DNA of 64,000 nt. Origin: JAJAZB01 sp965249815. Lineage in GTDB: Bacteria > Bacteroidota > Bacteroidia > Cytophagales > Spirosomataceae. Positions 38,027 through 47,316 of the stretch are shown here, piece after piece (position 1 is the first letter of the stretch; the number at the start of each line of letters is the position of its first letter). The notes under the pieces are model-generated. The model was not told where the DNA came from, searched no databases, and worked only from the letters and a program-made list of their open reading frames with translations. The position numbers and the translations under genes were made by a program. The stretch spans positions 1,736,001 through 1,800,000 of the forward strand of contig CBDFMV010000003.1 of the NCBI GenBank assembly GCA_965249815.1. Reading direction: 5' to 3'.

Positions 38027-38953
38027 TTATTTTTTCAACGTGACCCCGTCGAGCGCAGGCGTGGCCTGGCGGAGCGCCTGCCAGAAGCCCATGTCGTCCA
38101 ACTCCTCGTAAAGTTGCTCGTATTGCCCGGCATTCAGGGTACCCAGCGGCAGGCGACAAGGCCCCACGTCGTACCCAAGCATGTGCATGATGGCTTTCTG
38201 GGCGGGAATGGGCGGAAATTTCACCATCACCCGCACCATGTTGACGAGCTGCATCATCCGCACCTGGGCCAGCGGCAAATCACCCGCCCGAAAGGCCTGC
38301 ATCACGTTCAGGTACAGGGGGGCGGCGAAATTGAACGTACTGCCGATAGCCCCCCGCGCCCCAACACTCAGGGCGGGCAGGAGCATTTCGTCGTAACCAA
38401 ACAGCACGTCGTAACGCCCGGCGGCGTGGGTCAGGCAAGCCTGGTATTCCCAGAGCGTGTTGGCTGTGTACTTGATGCCCGCCAGGTTAGGGATGCGGCT
38501 TTCGCTCAGGCGCAGGAAGTCCACCATGTCGAGGCCCACGCCGGTCAGGGCCGGGATGTGGTAGTAATAAAACGGCAGGTCGGGCGCGGCCGAGGCGATG
38601 TCGGCCATGCTTTCGCACAGGTTTAACACCGAGGTGGGTTTGAAGTAAAACGCGGCCACCGACGAGGCCGCATCCGCCCCGATGGCGGCGGCGTGGCGCA
38701 CGAGTTCCTGCGATTCGCGGATGCTGGGGTGGCCCACGTGGACAAACACCCGGAAGCGGCGGGCCGCGGCGCTCACGAAGGCTTCGGCCACCGCTTTGCG
38801 TTCGGCGGTGGTCATGTTGGGGCCTTCGCCATTGGAACCGCAGACAAATACGCCGCTGACGCCGTCGGCAAGGAGTTTTTCAACCAGGACCGGAACCAGG
38901 TCAAGGTTCAGCTCGCCGTCGGCGTGGAAGGGCGTGAAGGGGGCGGCCAGCAA
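38027..38953 (-). CDS. nanA: N-acetylneuraminate lyase-like aldolase, start codon lost
   Basis: Residues are typical of N-acetylneuraminate lyase: LAAPFTPFHADGEL, GVFVCGSNGEGPNMT, FYYYHIPALTGVG (Tyr) and LAGIKYT (Schiff-base Lys), then LFGYDEMLLPAL. The protein would need about seven residues more at its N-terminus. In frame upstream are CAG ACC AAA CCC CTT codons and then ATC at 38972-38974, with no ATG. TTG at 38951-38953 is the only near start. The sequence just upstream belongs to a truncated susC, so a deletion removed the normal start. If translated it would cleave sialic acid or a related keto acid. The symbol rests on family resemblance only. Confidence 0.75.
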   Translation of the reverse strand: MLAAPFTPFHADGELNLDLVPVLVEKLLADGVSGVFVCGSNGEGPNMTTAERKAVAEAFVSAAARRFRVFVHVGHPSIRESQELVRHAAAIGADAASSVAAFYFKPTSVLNLCESMADIASAAPDLPFYYYHIPALTGVGLDMVDFLRLSESRIPNLAGIKYTANTLWEYQACLTHAAGRYDVLFGYDEMLLPALSVGARGAIGSTFNFAAPLYLNVMQAFRAGDLPLAQVRMMQLVNMVRVMVKFPPIPAQKAIMHMLGYDVGPCRLPLGTLNAGQYEQLYEELDDMGFWQALRQATPALDGVTLKK

Positions 38954-41117
38954 ACCCTGGGTTTTGGGAAGGATTGAGGTCGTTTAGCCCCGCCGTGCCC
39001 CAACTGGCGCGCAGCTTCAACTGATTAACGGCGTTGACCTTCCAGAACGACTCCCGCGCCACGTTCCAGCCCGCCGATACCGACGGAAAGAAGGCGTACT
39101 TGTTGTTGGGCGCAAAATTGGAAAATCCGTCGTACCGCAGCGTGGCCCCCAGCAGGTACCGCCCTTCGTAGTCGTAGGCCAACTGACCAAAATAACTGGC
39201 CGAGCGGGTTTCGTTGAGCACCGACGACTGCCCGAAGTAGTTGGGCTGGGTCTGGCCGTTTTCGACCCGCACGATGGGTTCGCCGATGGTGAAGATGTAA
39301 TCGCTCGTGGCGCGGGAGGAACTGATGATGGATTGGAAAAACTGCACCCGCGTGAAATTGAACCCGGCCAGTGCGGTGAAGTTATGCCGTCCGCCGAGCG
39401 TGAAATCGTACTGAAGCAGGTGATCGGTCATCAACTGCTTGTTCTGGTAAAGGTTGTTGTACTTCTCGCGGGGGTTGGGATACTGCACCGGGTCGACGAA
39501 CGATTTCCGGAAAAGAAGGTGTCGGAAATCCTCGATGGCCAGCGAAACGCTGGGGCGGTAGTGCAGGTTTCTGGCGATTTCGTAATCGCCTCCCACCCGG
39601 AACACAAAACGCTGGGTGTTGATGCGCCGGTCGTCGTACATCAATTCGTGGAAGCGGTTGCGGGTGTTGACGTTCTCGCCGAGTTTAGGACTGCCGTTGT
39701 CGTAAAAATAGCGAACGAGGGGGGTTACACGCAGACCCCGCGTGAGGGTGGCCAGGCTCTGTTCGACGTATTTATTGTCGTTCCACTGGTAGTTGGCACT
39801 GGCGTCGATGCGCAGGCGCTCGGTTACCTTAAAATTAAAATTACCCAACGCGCTGAATCGTTTGTAGCCGGTTCCGGCGAAGACCCCGCCCTGATTGACG
39901 TACCCCAGGGAGACGTTGTAAGCCGACCGATCAGTTCCTCCGTCGAAGCCAATGTTGTAGTTGTTGGTCTGAGCCGTGTTCCAGACCCGGTCCATGTACT
40001 GATTGTCCTTAAAAAGCAGGGTCTTGCTGGTGTTGACCGGGTCCGGCATGGTTTCGTAGCCGAGGTTATTGATCAGGTTGTCGACGTACGCCTGGCCTTC
40101 CACGGCCACGATGTTGTCGAGGTAAGCCGTCGTGTAATAACCCGCCCCGTACTGGCCCGGCTGGGTGTAGGGGGTTACTGAGAAGGAGGCCGCCCCCTGG
40201 TACAGAAACCGATTGATGTCGATGGCGTCGGGCGTTCTGGCCATCAGGGGCCGGGTCAGGTTCAGGTAGTCACGGGCGTTGAGGTAGTTGTACCGGCGGG
40301 CCTGGGTTTCCCAGCCGTGCTGGTAACGGAAGGTCACGTTTCCTTTGCCGCTGCCAAACTTTCCCCCTTTCGTTTTGACGACAATCACGCCGTTGGCCCC
40401 ACGGGCACCGTAAATGGCCGTCGACGCGGCGTCTTTCATCACCTGAAGGGATTCGATGTCGTCGGGGTTAATGTCGTTGAGGGTACGGAACACCCCGTCG
40501 ATGACCACCAGCGGGCTGGTGTTTTCCTGATTCGCCACACTGGCACCGCCACTGTTTGGCGTGCCCGTCCCGTACGGATTGAGTTTGGTCCCGCCGCGGA
40601 TGATGATGTTCGCACCGGCACCGGGCTGCCCACTCAGGATGGGGATGGATACCCCCGCGATTTTACCCTGCAAGGCTTGTACGGGGTTGACGTTAGGTGC
40701 ATTTCGGAGTTCACGCTGGTCGAGTTTCGACACAGCCGCGGTTGTCCTGGCCCGCGATTGGGTCGTGTAGCCCACCACGACTACTTCGTTGAGGCCCTTC
40801 GCCTCGGCTTCCAGCACGACATCGAGTGTACTTCGATTTCCCACGGCGATTTCCTGCGAGGCATAGCCGATGGAGGAAAAGGATAGCGTAGTTCCCTCAG
40901 GAACGGCCAGCGAATAGCGGCCTTCGTTGTTGGTGGTCGTGCCCTGGGTAGTCCCTTTCACGGCCACATTGACGCCGGGTATCGGTTGGTTGGTGTCGCT
41001 GGCTTTGACCTGACCCGACACCGAAAGGCGCTGTTGTGCCATTGCCCCAGGCACCAGGAACCACTGCAGCAGGAATATCCCTGGAAGGAAAAGCCGCAGA
41101 ACGTAATGGTATTTCAT
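38901..41117 (-). pseudogene. SusC-family receptor, C-terminal part deleted
   Basis: The N-terminus is intact: signal peptide (MKYHYVLRLFLPGIFLLQWF), CarboxypepD_reg domain (VSGQVKASDTNQPIPGVNVA), plug (LNEVVVVGYTTQSRARTTAA, AIYGARGANGVIVVKTKGG) and part of the barrel. At about 38975-38985, just after LRASWGTAGLNDL, the homology stops and the sequence becomes the 5' end of the lyase gene in another frame; the stop comes at 38901. The product would be 738 residues instead of about 1000 or more and lack the last barrel strands. No SusD gene remains in the locus. The barrel is almost certainly not functional. Confidence 0.85.
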
Positions 41118-41176
41118 GCGGGAGAGGAGGTTTAGGTAGAGAGGAAGAACAAATTCACTAACGTAGGTACGTGATA

Positions 41177-41187
41177 ATGTAGAACAT
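41177..41187. promoter_or_regulatory. Candidate GntR operator upstream of susC
   Basis: ATGTAGAACAT is a near-perfect palindrome (ATGT-N3-ACAT) in the 184-base gap between the truncated susC and the gntR gene. A related site (ATGTAGTGCAT) lies upstream of gntR at 42054-42064. FCD-type GntR regulators bind short palindromes of this kind. The assignment is inference. Confidence 0.45.
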
Positions 41188-41301
41188 ATTTACGTACAAA
41201 TATATTTAGGTCGAATTTGCATTATCAACTAATTGATTGATTTTTTTTTAGAACGGCTCCAGCGCCCGCCTCCGCTCCGTCGGGCAGGTGGTTTCTGCCG
41301 A

Positions 41302-42009
41302 CTACCCCTCGTTGTTGTGCTGCATCAGGTAAGCGAAGTAGTGCTCGAAGTGGCGCTGCATGGCGGCGCGAAAGGAGTCCGGTGTCCCGTGCTTGAGTTC
41401 TTCGAGCAGGCCGCGGTGATCGACCGAGCCAACCAGGATCGTTCCGATTCGGGCTTCGTACTTGAGCCAGTAATCAAAAATGGGAATGAGCAGCTTGGTA
41501 AATCGTCGGAGAAAGTCGTTGCCGGTCATCCGGTAAAGCCGCCCGTGGAATTCGAGTTCGTAGCGGATGTGATCCTGGGGGGTTTTCGCCTTTTTCTCTT
41601 CGTCGGCGACTGTTTTTTCCAAAAACTGAAGGTCTTCGTCCGTGCGGTTGACAAACAAAAGGTCGCACATTCCCACTTCGAGCACAATCCGCAAGCTAAA
41701 CAGGTTTTTGATGGCATCGGAACCAAGGAGTTTAGGCTCAAGCATGCGTTCCAGGCCATTCATAATGTCGGGTTCGGTCAGCACCATGCCCCGGCGCTTT
41801 TTAGTCTCGATCATGCCCAGCATGCGCAACCGGCTCAGGGCCTCGCGAACCACGCCCCGGCTGACCCCCAGGGCTTCGGCCATTTCTATTTCTTTGGGCA
41901 GGGCCTGGCCAGGACGGTAGCCACGCTCCATAAAATACGCCCGGAGGCGTTCTTCCACCTGATCGGCCATGGTGGATGATTGAATGGGATCCAAGCCGAT
42001 AACACTCAT
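41302..42009 (-). CDS. GntR-family regulator with FCD domain
   Basis: The product is 235 residues. A winged helix is seen at about 10-75 (ERLRAYFMERGYRPGQALPK, AEALGVSRGVVREALSRLRM). The FCD ligand-binding domain follows at about 95-225 with His/Asp metal-type positions (YELEFHGRLYRMTGN, VDHRGLLEELKHG, AMQRHFEHYFAYLM). It is transcribed in the same direction as, and upstream of, the susC-nanA-symporter operon, and so is the likely repressor responding to the imported acid sugar. Confidence 0.9.
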   Translation of the reverse strand: MSVIGLDPIQSSTMADQVEERLRAYFMERGYRPGQALPKEIEMAEALGVSRGVVREALSRLRMLGMIETKKRRGMVLTEPDIMNGLERMLEPKLLGSDAIKNLFSLRIVLEVGMCDLLFVNRTDEDLQFLEKTVADEEKKAKTPQDHIRYELEFHGRLYRMTGNDFLRRFTKLLIPIFDYWLKYEARIGTILVGSVDHRGLLEELKHGTPDSFRAAMQRHFEHYFAYLMQHNNEG

Positions 42010-42053
42010 GCTGCACGCAGAAAAGAAGGTCTGGGCAAAAGTATGATATATTT

Positions 42054-42064
42054 ATGTAGTGCAT
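42054..42064. promoter_or_regulatory. Candidate GntR operator upstream of gntR
   Basis: ATGTAGTGCAT sits 45 bases before the gntR start and shares ATGTAG--CAT with the site at 41177-41187, which suggests autoregulation. The match is short and could be chance. Confidence 0.4.
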
Positions 42065-42110
42065 AAAATCATTTTCTGCTTTTCTTCTGCCGACTTGCCG
42101 GGTGCTTTAG

Positions 42111-43982
42111 TCAAGTTCCGGAAGGATAGGACTGTGGTGGCAGTTGAAGCACCGGCGACACAGGTCCCACCATCCCCGTAAGGCTCGTGACCAAGGCCGA
42201 CCGGGCGGGCTGTTCCTGGTGCCGCCACAATTCTTGAAAAACCGGGCTGCCCAGCCGGAGTGAGTCGAACGTGCCCTCGTCCACGATTCGTCCATTTTCC
42301 AGCACGTACACGTAGTCGAAAAGGCGCAGCAGGTGCAGCCGGTGCAGCGACGACAGCACGGCTTTTCCCTCAAATTCGGCGAACATCGTTTCGTAAATCC
42401 GCAGTTCGGTCTTGGGGTCCACGCTGCTGGTGGGTTCGTCCATCAGCACGAGGTCGCTGGCGCGGGCGGCGAGCACGCCGCGGGCCAGGGCCAGGCGCTG
42501 TTTTTGCCCGCCCGACAGGTTCACGCCTTTTTCCTGAATGTTCGAGGCCAGGCCGTTGGGCAGGTTGGCCACCACCTCGTCGAACTGCGCCGTGCGGCAG
42601 GCGGCGCGGATTTCCTCGTCCGAAAAAGGCAAGCCGAGCGTGATGTTGTAGGCGATGGTGTTCTCGAAAATTTCGGGTTCCTGCGGAAACAGCGTCACCG
42701 CGTCGGCAATCGCGCCGAGGTCGGGGTGGGAGTGACCATCCACCGCCACCCGTGCGCCCGGTTCGGCGGCGTACAACCCGCGCAGCAGGGCCAGCAGCGT
42801 GCTTTTGCCACTGCCGCTCTCGCCAATGAATGCAATCCGCTCGCCCCGCCGGATGCGCAGCCGGAGGTCGTGCAGGCCAGAGGGTTTCGGTCGCCGGTCG
42901 TCGGCAAAACGCGGTTGGGTGGCGCGGTGCGCGAAATTCAGGCCGCTGATTTCGATGGCGCGCCAATCGGTGGGCAGGGGCGCGGGGGCGACGGGGCGGT
43001 GTTGCAGGGCGAACGACTCGGTGATGTGCCGGGCCGTTTGCACGTGGGTGTTGAACTGCACGATTTCGGTGTACTGGTAGGCCACGTCGTGAAACACGCT
43101 GGTGAACTGGTTGACGTAGCCCAGCAGCGTGACCAGCCCGCCGAGGGCGAACACCGCGCCCGGCGATGCGTGCTGCCAAACGTACCCCACCACCATCACG
43201 GCGTAAATCAGCCCGACGAGCATGTCCGCCGAAAACCACTTCCATTCATTCACGACCACGTTGCGCCGGAACGGTGGCCAGATGGCCGCGACTTTATCCA
43301 TCAAACTGATTTGCAGGCGTTTTTCGAGCCGCAACGTGATCACCGTCACGATGTTGGAGAGGCTGTCGAACAGCGTGGACGTCACCACGTGTTCGCGCTC
43401 GTTGACCTCGTCCAGGCTTTTGATGAAAGGCTTGTCGAACCGGAAAATCACCCAGACCGTCAGCACGCCCAACCCCACGCCGACGAGGCCGAACAGCGGC
43501 GAGAAATAGACCATCGCGGCGAACGAAAACACGAATTTCGAGAACGCGTTGAGGTACACGAAGCCGTTCTGGAAAAAGTCGCGGAGGGCTTCGTAGGCCT
43601 TGCGGAGGCGGTTGATGGTCGAGCCGCTGTGGTGGTCCTGGTGCCACTGCACGGGCAGGTGCAAAGCCTGGTGGTAGAGCGAATCGAGGTAATTGCGGCT
43701 GACGTTGAAGGCCAGTTCGCGCTCCAGCACGCGGGCGGGACCGTGGAGCACCCAGCCCAGCGCCCGCAACCCCAGAAACGCCCCGGCGTAGAGCCAGGCG
43801 TGGCGCAGCGCCCCCGTACCTTCGCGCTGAATTTCGGCGATAAACCAGCCGTAAAGCAGGGGATTGAGCGCGTAAACGACGTTGGCCAATGCAAAAAGGG
43901 CGTACACCAGCACGAAGCGCCGCCGGTGCTGACGCGCGTACCGCCACGCCGTGCGCAGCAGCGACAGGTAAGGATTGTTCAC
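42111..43982 (-). CDS. ABC exporter (fused permease and ATPase)
   Basis: The product is 623 residues. An ABC_membrane domain lies at about 20-310. The ATPase follows at about 345-580 with Walker A GESGSGKST, Q-loop TLFPQEPEIF, signature LSGGQKQRLALARG and Walker B DLVLMDEPTSSVD. The composition fits a homodimeric or heterodimeric type IV exporter. No partner half-transporter is adjacent. The H-loop region reads VLSSLHRLHLL, so a His is present. The substrate is unknown. Confidence 0.9.
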   Translation of the reverse strand: MNNPYLSLLRTAWRYARQHRRRFVLVYALFALANVVYALNPLLYGWFIAEIQREGTGALRHAWLYAGAFLGLRALGWVLHGPARVLERELAFNVSRNYLDSLYHQALHLPVQWHQDHHSGSTINRLRKAYEALRDFFQNGFVYLNAFSKFVFSFAAMVYFSPLFGLVGVGLGVLTVWVIFRFDKPFIKSLDEVNEREHVVTSTLFDSLSNIVTVITLRLEKRLQISLMDKVAAIWPPFRRNVVVNEWKWFSADMLVGLIYAVMVVGYVWQHASPGAVFALGGLVTLLGYVNQFTSVFHDVAYQYTEIVQFNTHVQTARHITESFALQHRPVAPAPLPTDWRAIEISGLNFAHRATQPRFADDRRPKPSGLHDLRLRIRRGERIAFIGESGSGKSTLLALLRGLYAAEPGARVAVDGHSHPDLGAIADAVTLFPQEPEIFENTIAYNITLGLPFSDEEIRAACRTAQFDEVVANLPNGLASNIQEKGVNLSGGQKQRLALARGVLAARASDLVLMDEPTSSVDPKTELRIYETMFAEFEGKAVLSSLHRLHLLRLFDYVYVLENGRIVDEGTFDSLRLGSPVFQELWRHQEQPARSALVTSLTGMVGPVSPVLQLPPQSYPSGT

Positions 43983-44066
43983 GAACGGTTGAAGGTGGGT
44001 GGTTGTTGGGCTTTCCGAAAAAAGCCCGCGAAAGTAACGGAAAAATCCGGTGCCCGGCGGGCGTTT

Positions 44067-44843
44067 TTACGGATTTAATTTTGGGTCGTTTGTGCCGGTT
44101 CCGGGTAGTGCGGCAGGCATCTCGTCCTTCAGGTCCACGCCGCTGAGGCGGCGGGTTTTCATCTCCGAAAGCAGCCAGAACAGCTTCGCCGCCGCCAGTT
44201 CGTAACTCAACCCCAGCGGACGGATGTTGGAAACGCAGTTGCGGCGCTCGTCGGTCAGGCCGGGGCGGGGGGCGTAGGTGAGGTACGCGCCGAGGCTGTC
44301 GGGCGAGGTGAGGCCGGGGCGCTCGCCGAGCAGGATCACGGTCATGTCGGCGTGGAGCAACGCCCCGATTTCGTCGGCGACGGCCACGCGGCCCTGCTCC
44401 ACGAGGCAAATCGGCGCGAGGCGCCAGCCGATGTCCCGGCAGGCCGGAATCAGTTTTTCCAGCACCGGCACCGCGTGGGCGTTGACGGCCTGCGCCGAAA
44501 GCCCGTCGGCAACGACTATCGCTACATCCGTTTGAAGGCTAACGTTCCACGTTTGAAGTTGTTGGTTGGATTCTTCGCTCAGCCTTCGCCCGAAATCGGG
44601 GCGGAGCAGGTACTCCTGGCGGGTGGCGGCGGCGGTTTTCAGGTGAAAAACTGTTGGATGCAACGAACGCAGTTTTTCGCGCAAACCCGGCAGGTCGAGC
44701 ACCGACTGCACGGCGTCGCGGGCGCGGGCGTGGTCGAGGTTGAAGTCGAGCAAAGCCTTCGTGGGCAGGCTGTGCCCCGCCCGGCCCTGGGCGATACGGG
44801 CGGCGGTGAAGGCGCGGAGAAACTCGTGGGCGTCGGCGTGCAT
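44067..44843 (-). CDS. eutC: Ethanolamine ammonia-lyase small subunit, without adjacent eutB
   Basis: From MHADAHEFLRAFTAARIAQG (an alternative start is seven codons upstream) the product is 258 residues. It matches EutC along its length: GRAGHSLPTKALLDFNLDHA, VAIVVADGLSAQAVNAHAVP, VAVADEIGALLHADMTVILL, GERPGLTSPDSLGAYLTYAP and RRNCVSNIRPLGL. EutC binds the adenosylcobalamin enzyme core together with EutB. Usually eutB lies directly upstream; here the 344 bases upstream hold no eutB, only an intergenic region and a divergent oxidoreductase gene. Confidence 0.9.
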   Translation of the reverse strand: MHADAHEFLRAFTAARIAQGRAGHSLPTKALLDFNLDHARARDAVQSVLDLPGLREKLRSLHPTVFHLKTAAATRQEYLLRPDFGRRLSEESNQQLQTWNVSLQTDVAIVVADGLSAQAVNAHAVPVLEKLIPACRDIGWRLAPICLVEQGRVAVADEIGALLHADMTVILLGERPGLTSPDSLGAYLTYAPRPGLTDERRNCVSNIRPLGLSYELAAAKLFWLLSEMKTRRLSGVDLKDEMPAALPGTGTNDPKLNP

Positions 44844-45208
44844 GGGTGGCAAGTTACGGGGCAATCGGTTCCGGCGCGTGCGAGGTTCCTGCGGTTTGAC
44901 AGGCCGAAGTGGAAGAGGCGGGTTGCAAAACCGCAGTATTTGGGTTCGAAACGCCGGGCGGGGCTAAAAATCACTGAATTCAGGGACACCTAAATCACGG
45001 AGTTCGGTGATTTCTGCGGACGGCCAAACGCGCACCTTTGCCCCGTCAAGTTTTGGTAATCCCTCGAAAGGCAACGCCTGCTTTGCCATCAACCGAGTCG
45101 GATGAACCACTACTTAGGTAACGGTAATGAGTGCGCTGGCCCTTGCCCGGACTGACGATGCCCCCGAAAGCCGACACTCCTTTTTCAAACTATAAACCTC
45201 TTCTGAGT
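44844..45208. promoter_or_regulatory. Divergent intergenic region with a hairpin
   Basis: This gap lies between eutC and the FAD oxidoreductase. AAATCAC (44992-44998) and GTGATTT (45007-45013) form an inverted repeat. A related half, AAATCACTGAATTCAG, lies just before it, giving two copies of AAATCAC. No gene is seen. It probably holds divergent promoters and perhaps an operator. Confidence 0.4.
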
Positions 45209-46582
45209 ATGGAATCAACGAAAACAGCGCAACGGCCATTGCGGTTGCACGGGCAGCTTATTGCCCCGCAAGACCCGGAGTACGACTCCGCACGTCAGGT
45301 GTTTAACGGCATGATCGACAAGCACCCGGCCCTGATTGCCCGCTGTGCGAACGTGGACGACGTGGTGGCGATGGTCAACTACGCCCGCGAACAGAACCTA
45401 CTGCTGGCCGTGCGCGGCGGAGGCCACAACGCCGCCGGCCTCGGCGTCTGCGACGACGGCGTCGTGATTGACCTGTCGGGTATGAAGCGCATTGACGTGG
45501 ATGCCGAAAAACAAACCGTCCGGGTAGAAGGCGGCTGTTTGTTACGGGAACTGGATGCCAAAACGCACGAATACGGCCTGACCGTGCCGACGGGCGTCAA
45601 TGGCACCACGGGGGTGGCCGGGCTGACCCTCGGCGGTGGCCTCGGGTACCTGACCCGGCAGTACGGCCTGACCATCGACAACCTGCTGGAAGCGACCGTT
45701 GTTCTGGCCGATGGCCGGGTCGTCAACGCGTCGGCCACCGAACACGAGGACTTGTTCTGGGCCATCCGGGGCGGGGGTGGCAACTTCGGGGTCGTTACCT
45801 CGTTTCTGTTCCGGGCGCACCCCCTCAGCACGGTCGTTGCGGGGCCGATGCTCTACGAACTGGCCGACGCGAAGGCGGTCATGCAATGGTACCGGTCGTA
45901 CATCCGTGACGCGCCCGACACGATCAACGGCTGGTTTGCGTTTCTGACCGTGCCGCCCGGCCCGCCTTTCCCGGAACACCTGCACCTGAAAAAAATGTGC
46001 GCGCTTGTGTGGTGCTACACCGGCCCCGCCGCCGACGCGGACGCCGTGTTTGGACCGATTCGCGCGGTGAAAACGCCCGCCCTCGATCTGGTGGGGCCTA
46101 TGCCGGTGCCGGTGATGCAGGGCTTGTTCGACGCACTCTACCCGCCGGGGCTGCACGCGTACTGGAAGGCCGATTTCGTCCGGGAATTAAGCGACGAAGC
46201 CATCGACATTCACCTTCGGCACGCGGCCCAACTGCCCACCATGCTGTCGACCATGCACCTGTACCCGGTCAACGGGGCGGCGGCCCGCGTGGGCAACGAG
46301 GCCACGGCCTGGAACTACCGGGACGCTACCTGGGCGATGGTGATCGTGGGCTTCGATGCCGATCCGGCCAACGACGCGCGCCTCATCAACTGGGCCCGCA
46401 CCTACTGGCAGGACCTGCACCCGTACGGGGCGGGCGGGGCCTACGTCAACTTCATGATGGACGAAGGCGAAGACCGCGTGAAGGCCACCTACGGTGCCAA
46501 CCACGACCGGTTGGTGGCCATCAAAACGAAGTACGATCCGGCCAACCTGTTCCGGGTGAATCAGAACATCAAACCCGTTTAA
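45209..46582 (+). CDS. FAD-linked oxidoreductase, berberine-bridge-enzyme type
   Basis: The start at 45209 (MESTKTAQRPLRLHGQLIAP) gives 457 residues. The FAD-binding_4 domain shows NLLLAVRGGGHNAAGLGVCD (the His is the usual covalent flavin site), VPTGVNGTTGVAGLTLGGGL and FWAIRGGGGNFGVVTSF. The C-terminal BBE segment is TYGANHDRLVAIKTKYDPAN followed by LFRVNQNIKP. It is a secondary-metabolite or sugar oxidase-like enzyme of unknown substrate, and is followed 23 bases later by the DUF4242 gene. Upstream in-frame codons to 45131 were not used because they lie in a poorly conserved leader. Confidence 0.9.
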   Translation: MESTKTAQRPLRLHGQLIAPQDPEYDSARQVFNGMIDKHPALIARCANVDDVVAMVNYAREQNLLLAVRGGGHNAAGLGVCDDGVVIDLSGMKRIDVDAEKQTVRVEGGCLLRELDAKTHEYGLTVPTGVNGTTGVAGLTLGGGLGYLTRQYGLTIDNLLEATVVLADGRVVNASATEHEDLFWAIRGGGGNFGVVTSFLFRAHPLSTVVAGPMLYELADAKAVMQWYRSYIRDAPDTINGWFAFLTVPPGPPFPEHLHLKKMCALVWCYTGPAADADAVFGPIRAVKTPALDLVGPMPVPVMQGLFDALYPPGLHAYWKADFVRELSDEAIDIHLRHAAQLPTMLSTMHLYPVNGAAARVGNEATAWNYRDATWAMVIVGFDADPANDARLINWARTYWQDLHPYGAGGAYVNFMMDEGEDRVKATYGANHDRLVAIKTKYDPANLFRVNQNIKPV

Positions 46583-46605
46583 ACAAAACCAAAACACGAA
46601 CGACC

Positions 46606-46878
46606 ATGCCCAAATACGTAATCGAACGGGAAATCCCCGGCGTTGGCAGCTTATCTGCCGATGAGTTGAAAGGAATCGCCCGCACCTCCCGCGAGGTGCT
46701 GGAGCGGATGGGGCCGCAGATTCAGTGGGTGCACAGCTACGTGACGGGCGACAAGACCTACTGCGTGTACATCGCCCCGGACCCGGACATGATTCGCGAG
46801 CACGCCCGGCTGACCGGCTTTCCGGCCAACTCCATCTGCCCGGTCTCGACCATCATTGACCCCATCACGGCTGAATGA
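46606..46878 (+). CDS. DUF4242 (SCO4226-like nickel-binding family) small protein
   Basis: This 90-residue protein (MPKYVIEREIPGVGSLSADE) has the ferredoxin-like DUF4242 pattern: VIEREIPG, VLERMGPQIQWVHSYVTGDK, YCVYIAPDPDMIREHARLTG and FPANSICPVSTIIDPITAE. The conserved His and Cys residues fit the metal-binding family. It appears to be in one transcript with the FAD oxidoreductase. The function is unknown. Confidence 0.85.
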   Translation: MPKYVIEREIPGVGSLSADELKGIARTSREVLERMGPQIQWVHSYVTGDKTYCVYIAPDPDMIREHARLTGFPANSICPVSTIIDPITAE

Positions 46879-46885
46879 GGCGCAA

Positions 46886-46913
46886 CCGGCCCGGCCCGTC
46901 AGGGCCGGGCCGG
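46886..46913 (+). terminator. Strong GC hairpin after DUF4242 gene
   Basis: CCGGCCCGGCCC and GGGCCGGGCCGG form a perfect 12-base stem around GTCA, eight bases after the stop codon. There is no T run. It may still act as a terminator or belong to a dispersed hairpin family containing CCCTGACGGG (see 51925 and 53349). Confidence 0.65.
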
Positions 46914-46954
46914 AACAACCGGACGAGTAGTTAGATTACCGCTGCTCGTCCGCG

Positions 46955-47218
46955 TCAGGATGGTTTTACCAAAAAACGCGCTGAAGTTTTGTCAATCCGG
47001 GCGCAGCGAAAGCCCTGCTGCGCTTGCTGCTGATAGGCCAGCGCATCGCCGAAGGTGGCCATGTCGCAGCCTTGCCGGATGATGCGGAGGGCTTCCGCCC
47101 GCTCCGCTTCGGTAAGAAGCGTTGAGCGGGTTTCTGCCTGTCGAAACGGAATGCGGAGGCGATGAAGCAGGGGTACGAGCACCTGCACGTCGCGCTCGCC
47201 GGTGAGTAAGCGGGTCAT
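46955..47218 (-). CDS. Small hypothetical protein
   Basis: This 87-residue frame (MTRLLTGERDVQVLVPLLHR) has a helical, charged composition (LLTEAERAEALRIIRQGCDM, ATFGDALAYQQQAQQGFRCA) and ends RFLVKPS. No known family was recognised. It lies alone between the DUF4242 gene and the restriction locus. Its coding character looks plausible, but conservation is not known. Confidence 0.5.
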   Translation of the reverse strand: MTRLLTGERDVQVLVPLLHRLRIPFRQAETRSTLLTEAERAEALRIIRQGCDMATFGDALAYQQQAQQGFRCARIDKTSARFLVKPS

Positions 47219-47316
47219 GCCGGTTGGTTTTTAGGAAGCAAGTCAGGCGGTTTCGCTCAGCGATAAAAAAGGGAAGCGGTTACAAACGCGGAAGAACGTG
47301 GGCTATCCGGCTGAAT

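Noticed and set aside
35415..38159. A single 914-codon gene starting at 38159
   Set aside because: The first 240 or so codons are out of phase with the kelch protein encoded there. The real N-terminus is in another frame from 37972, joined by a frameshift.
42333..44078. Long plus-strand open frame (581 codons) opposite the ABC exporter
   Set aside because: It is the antisense of a gene with perfect Walker and signature motifs. The translation is rich in Arg, His and Gly without domains, as expected of GC-rich antisense frames.
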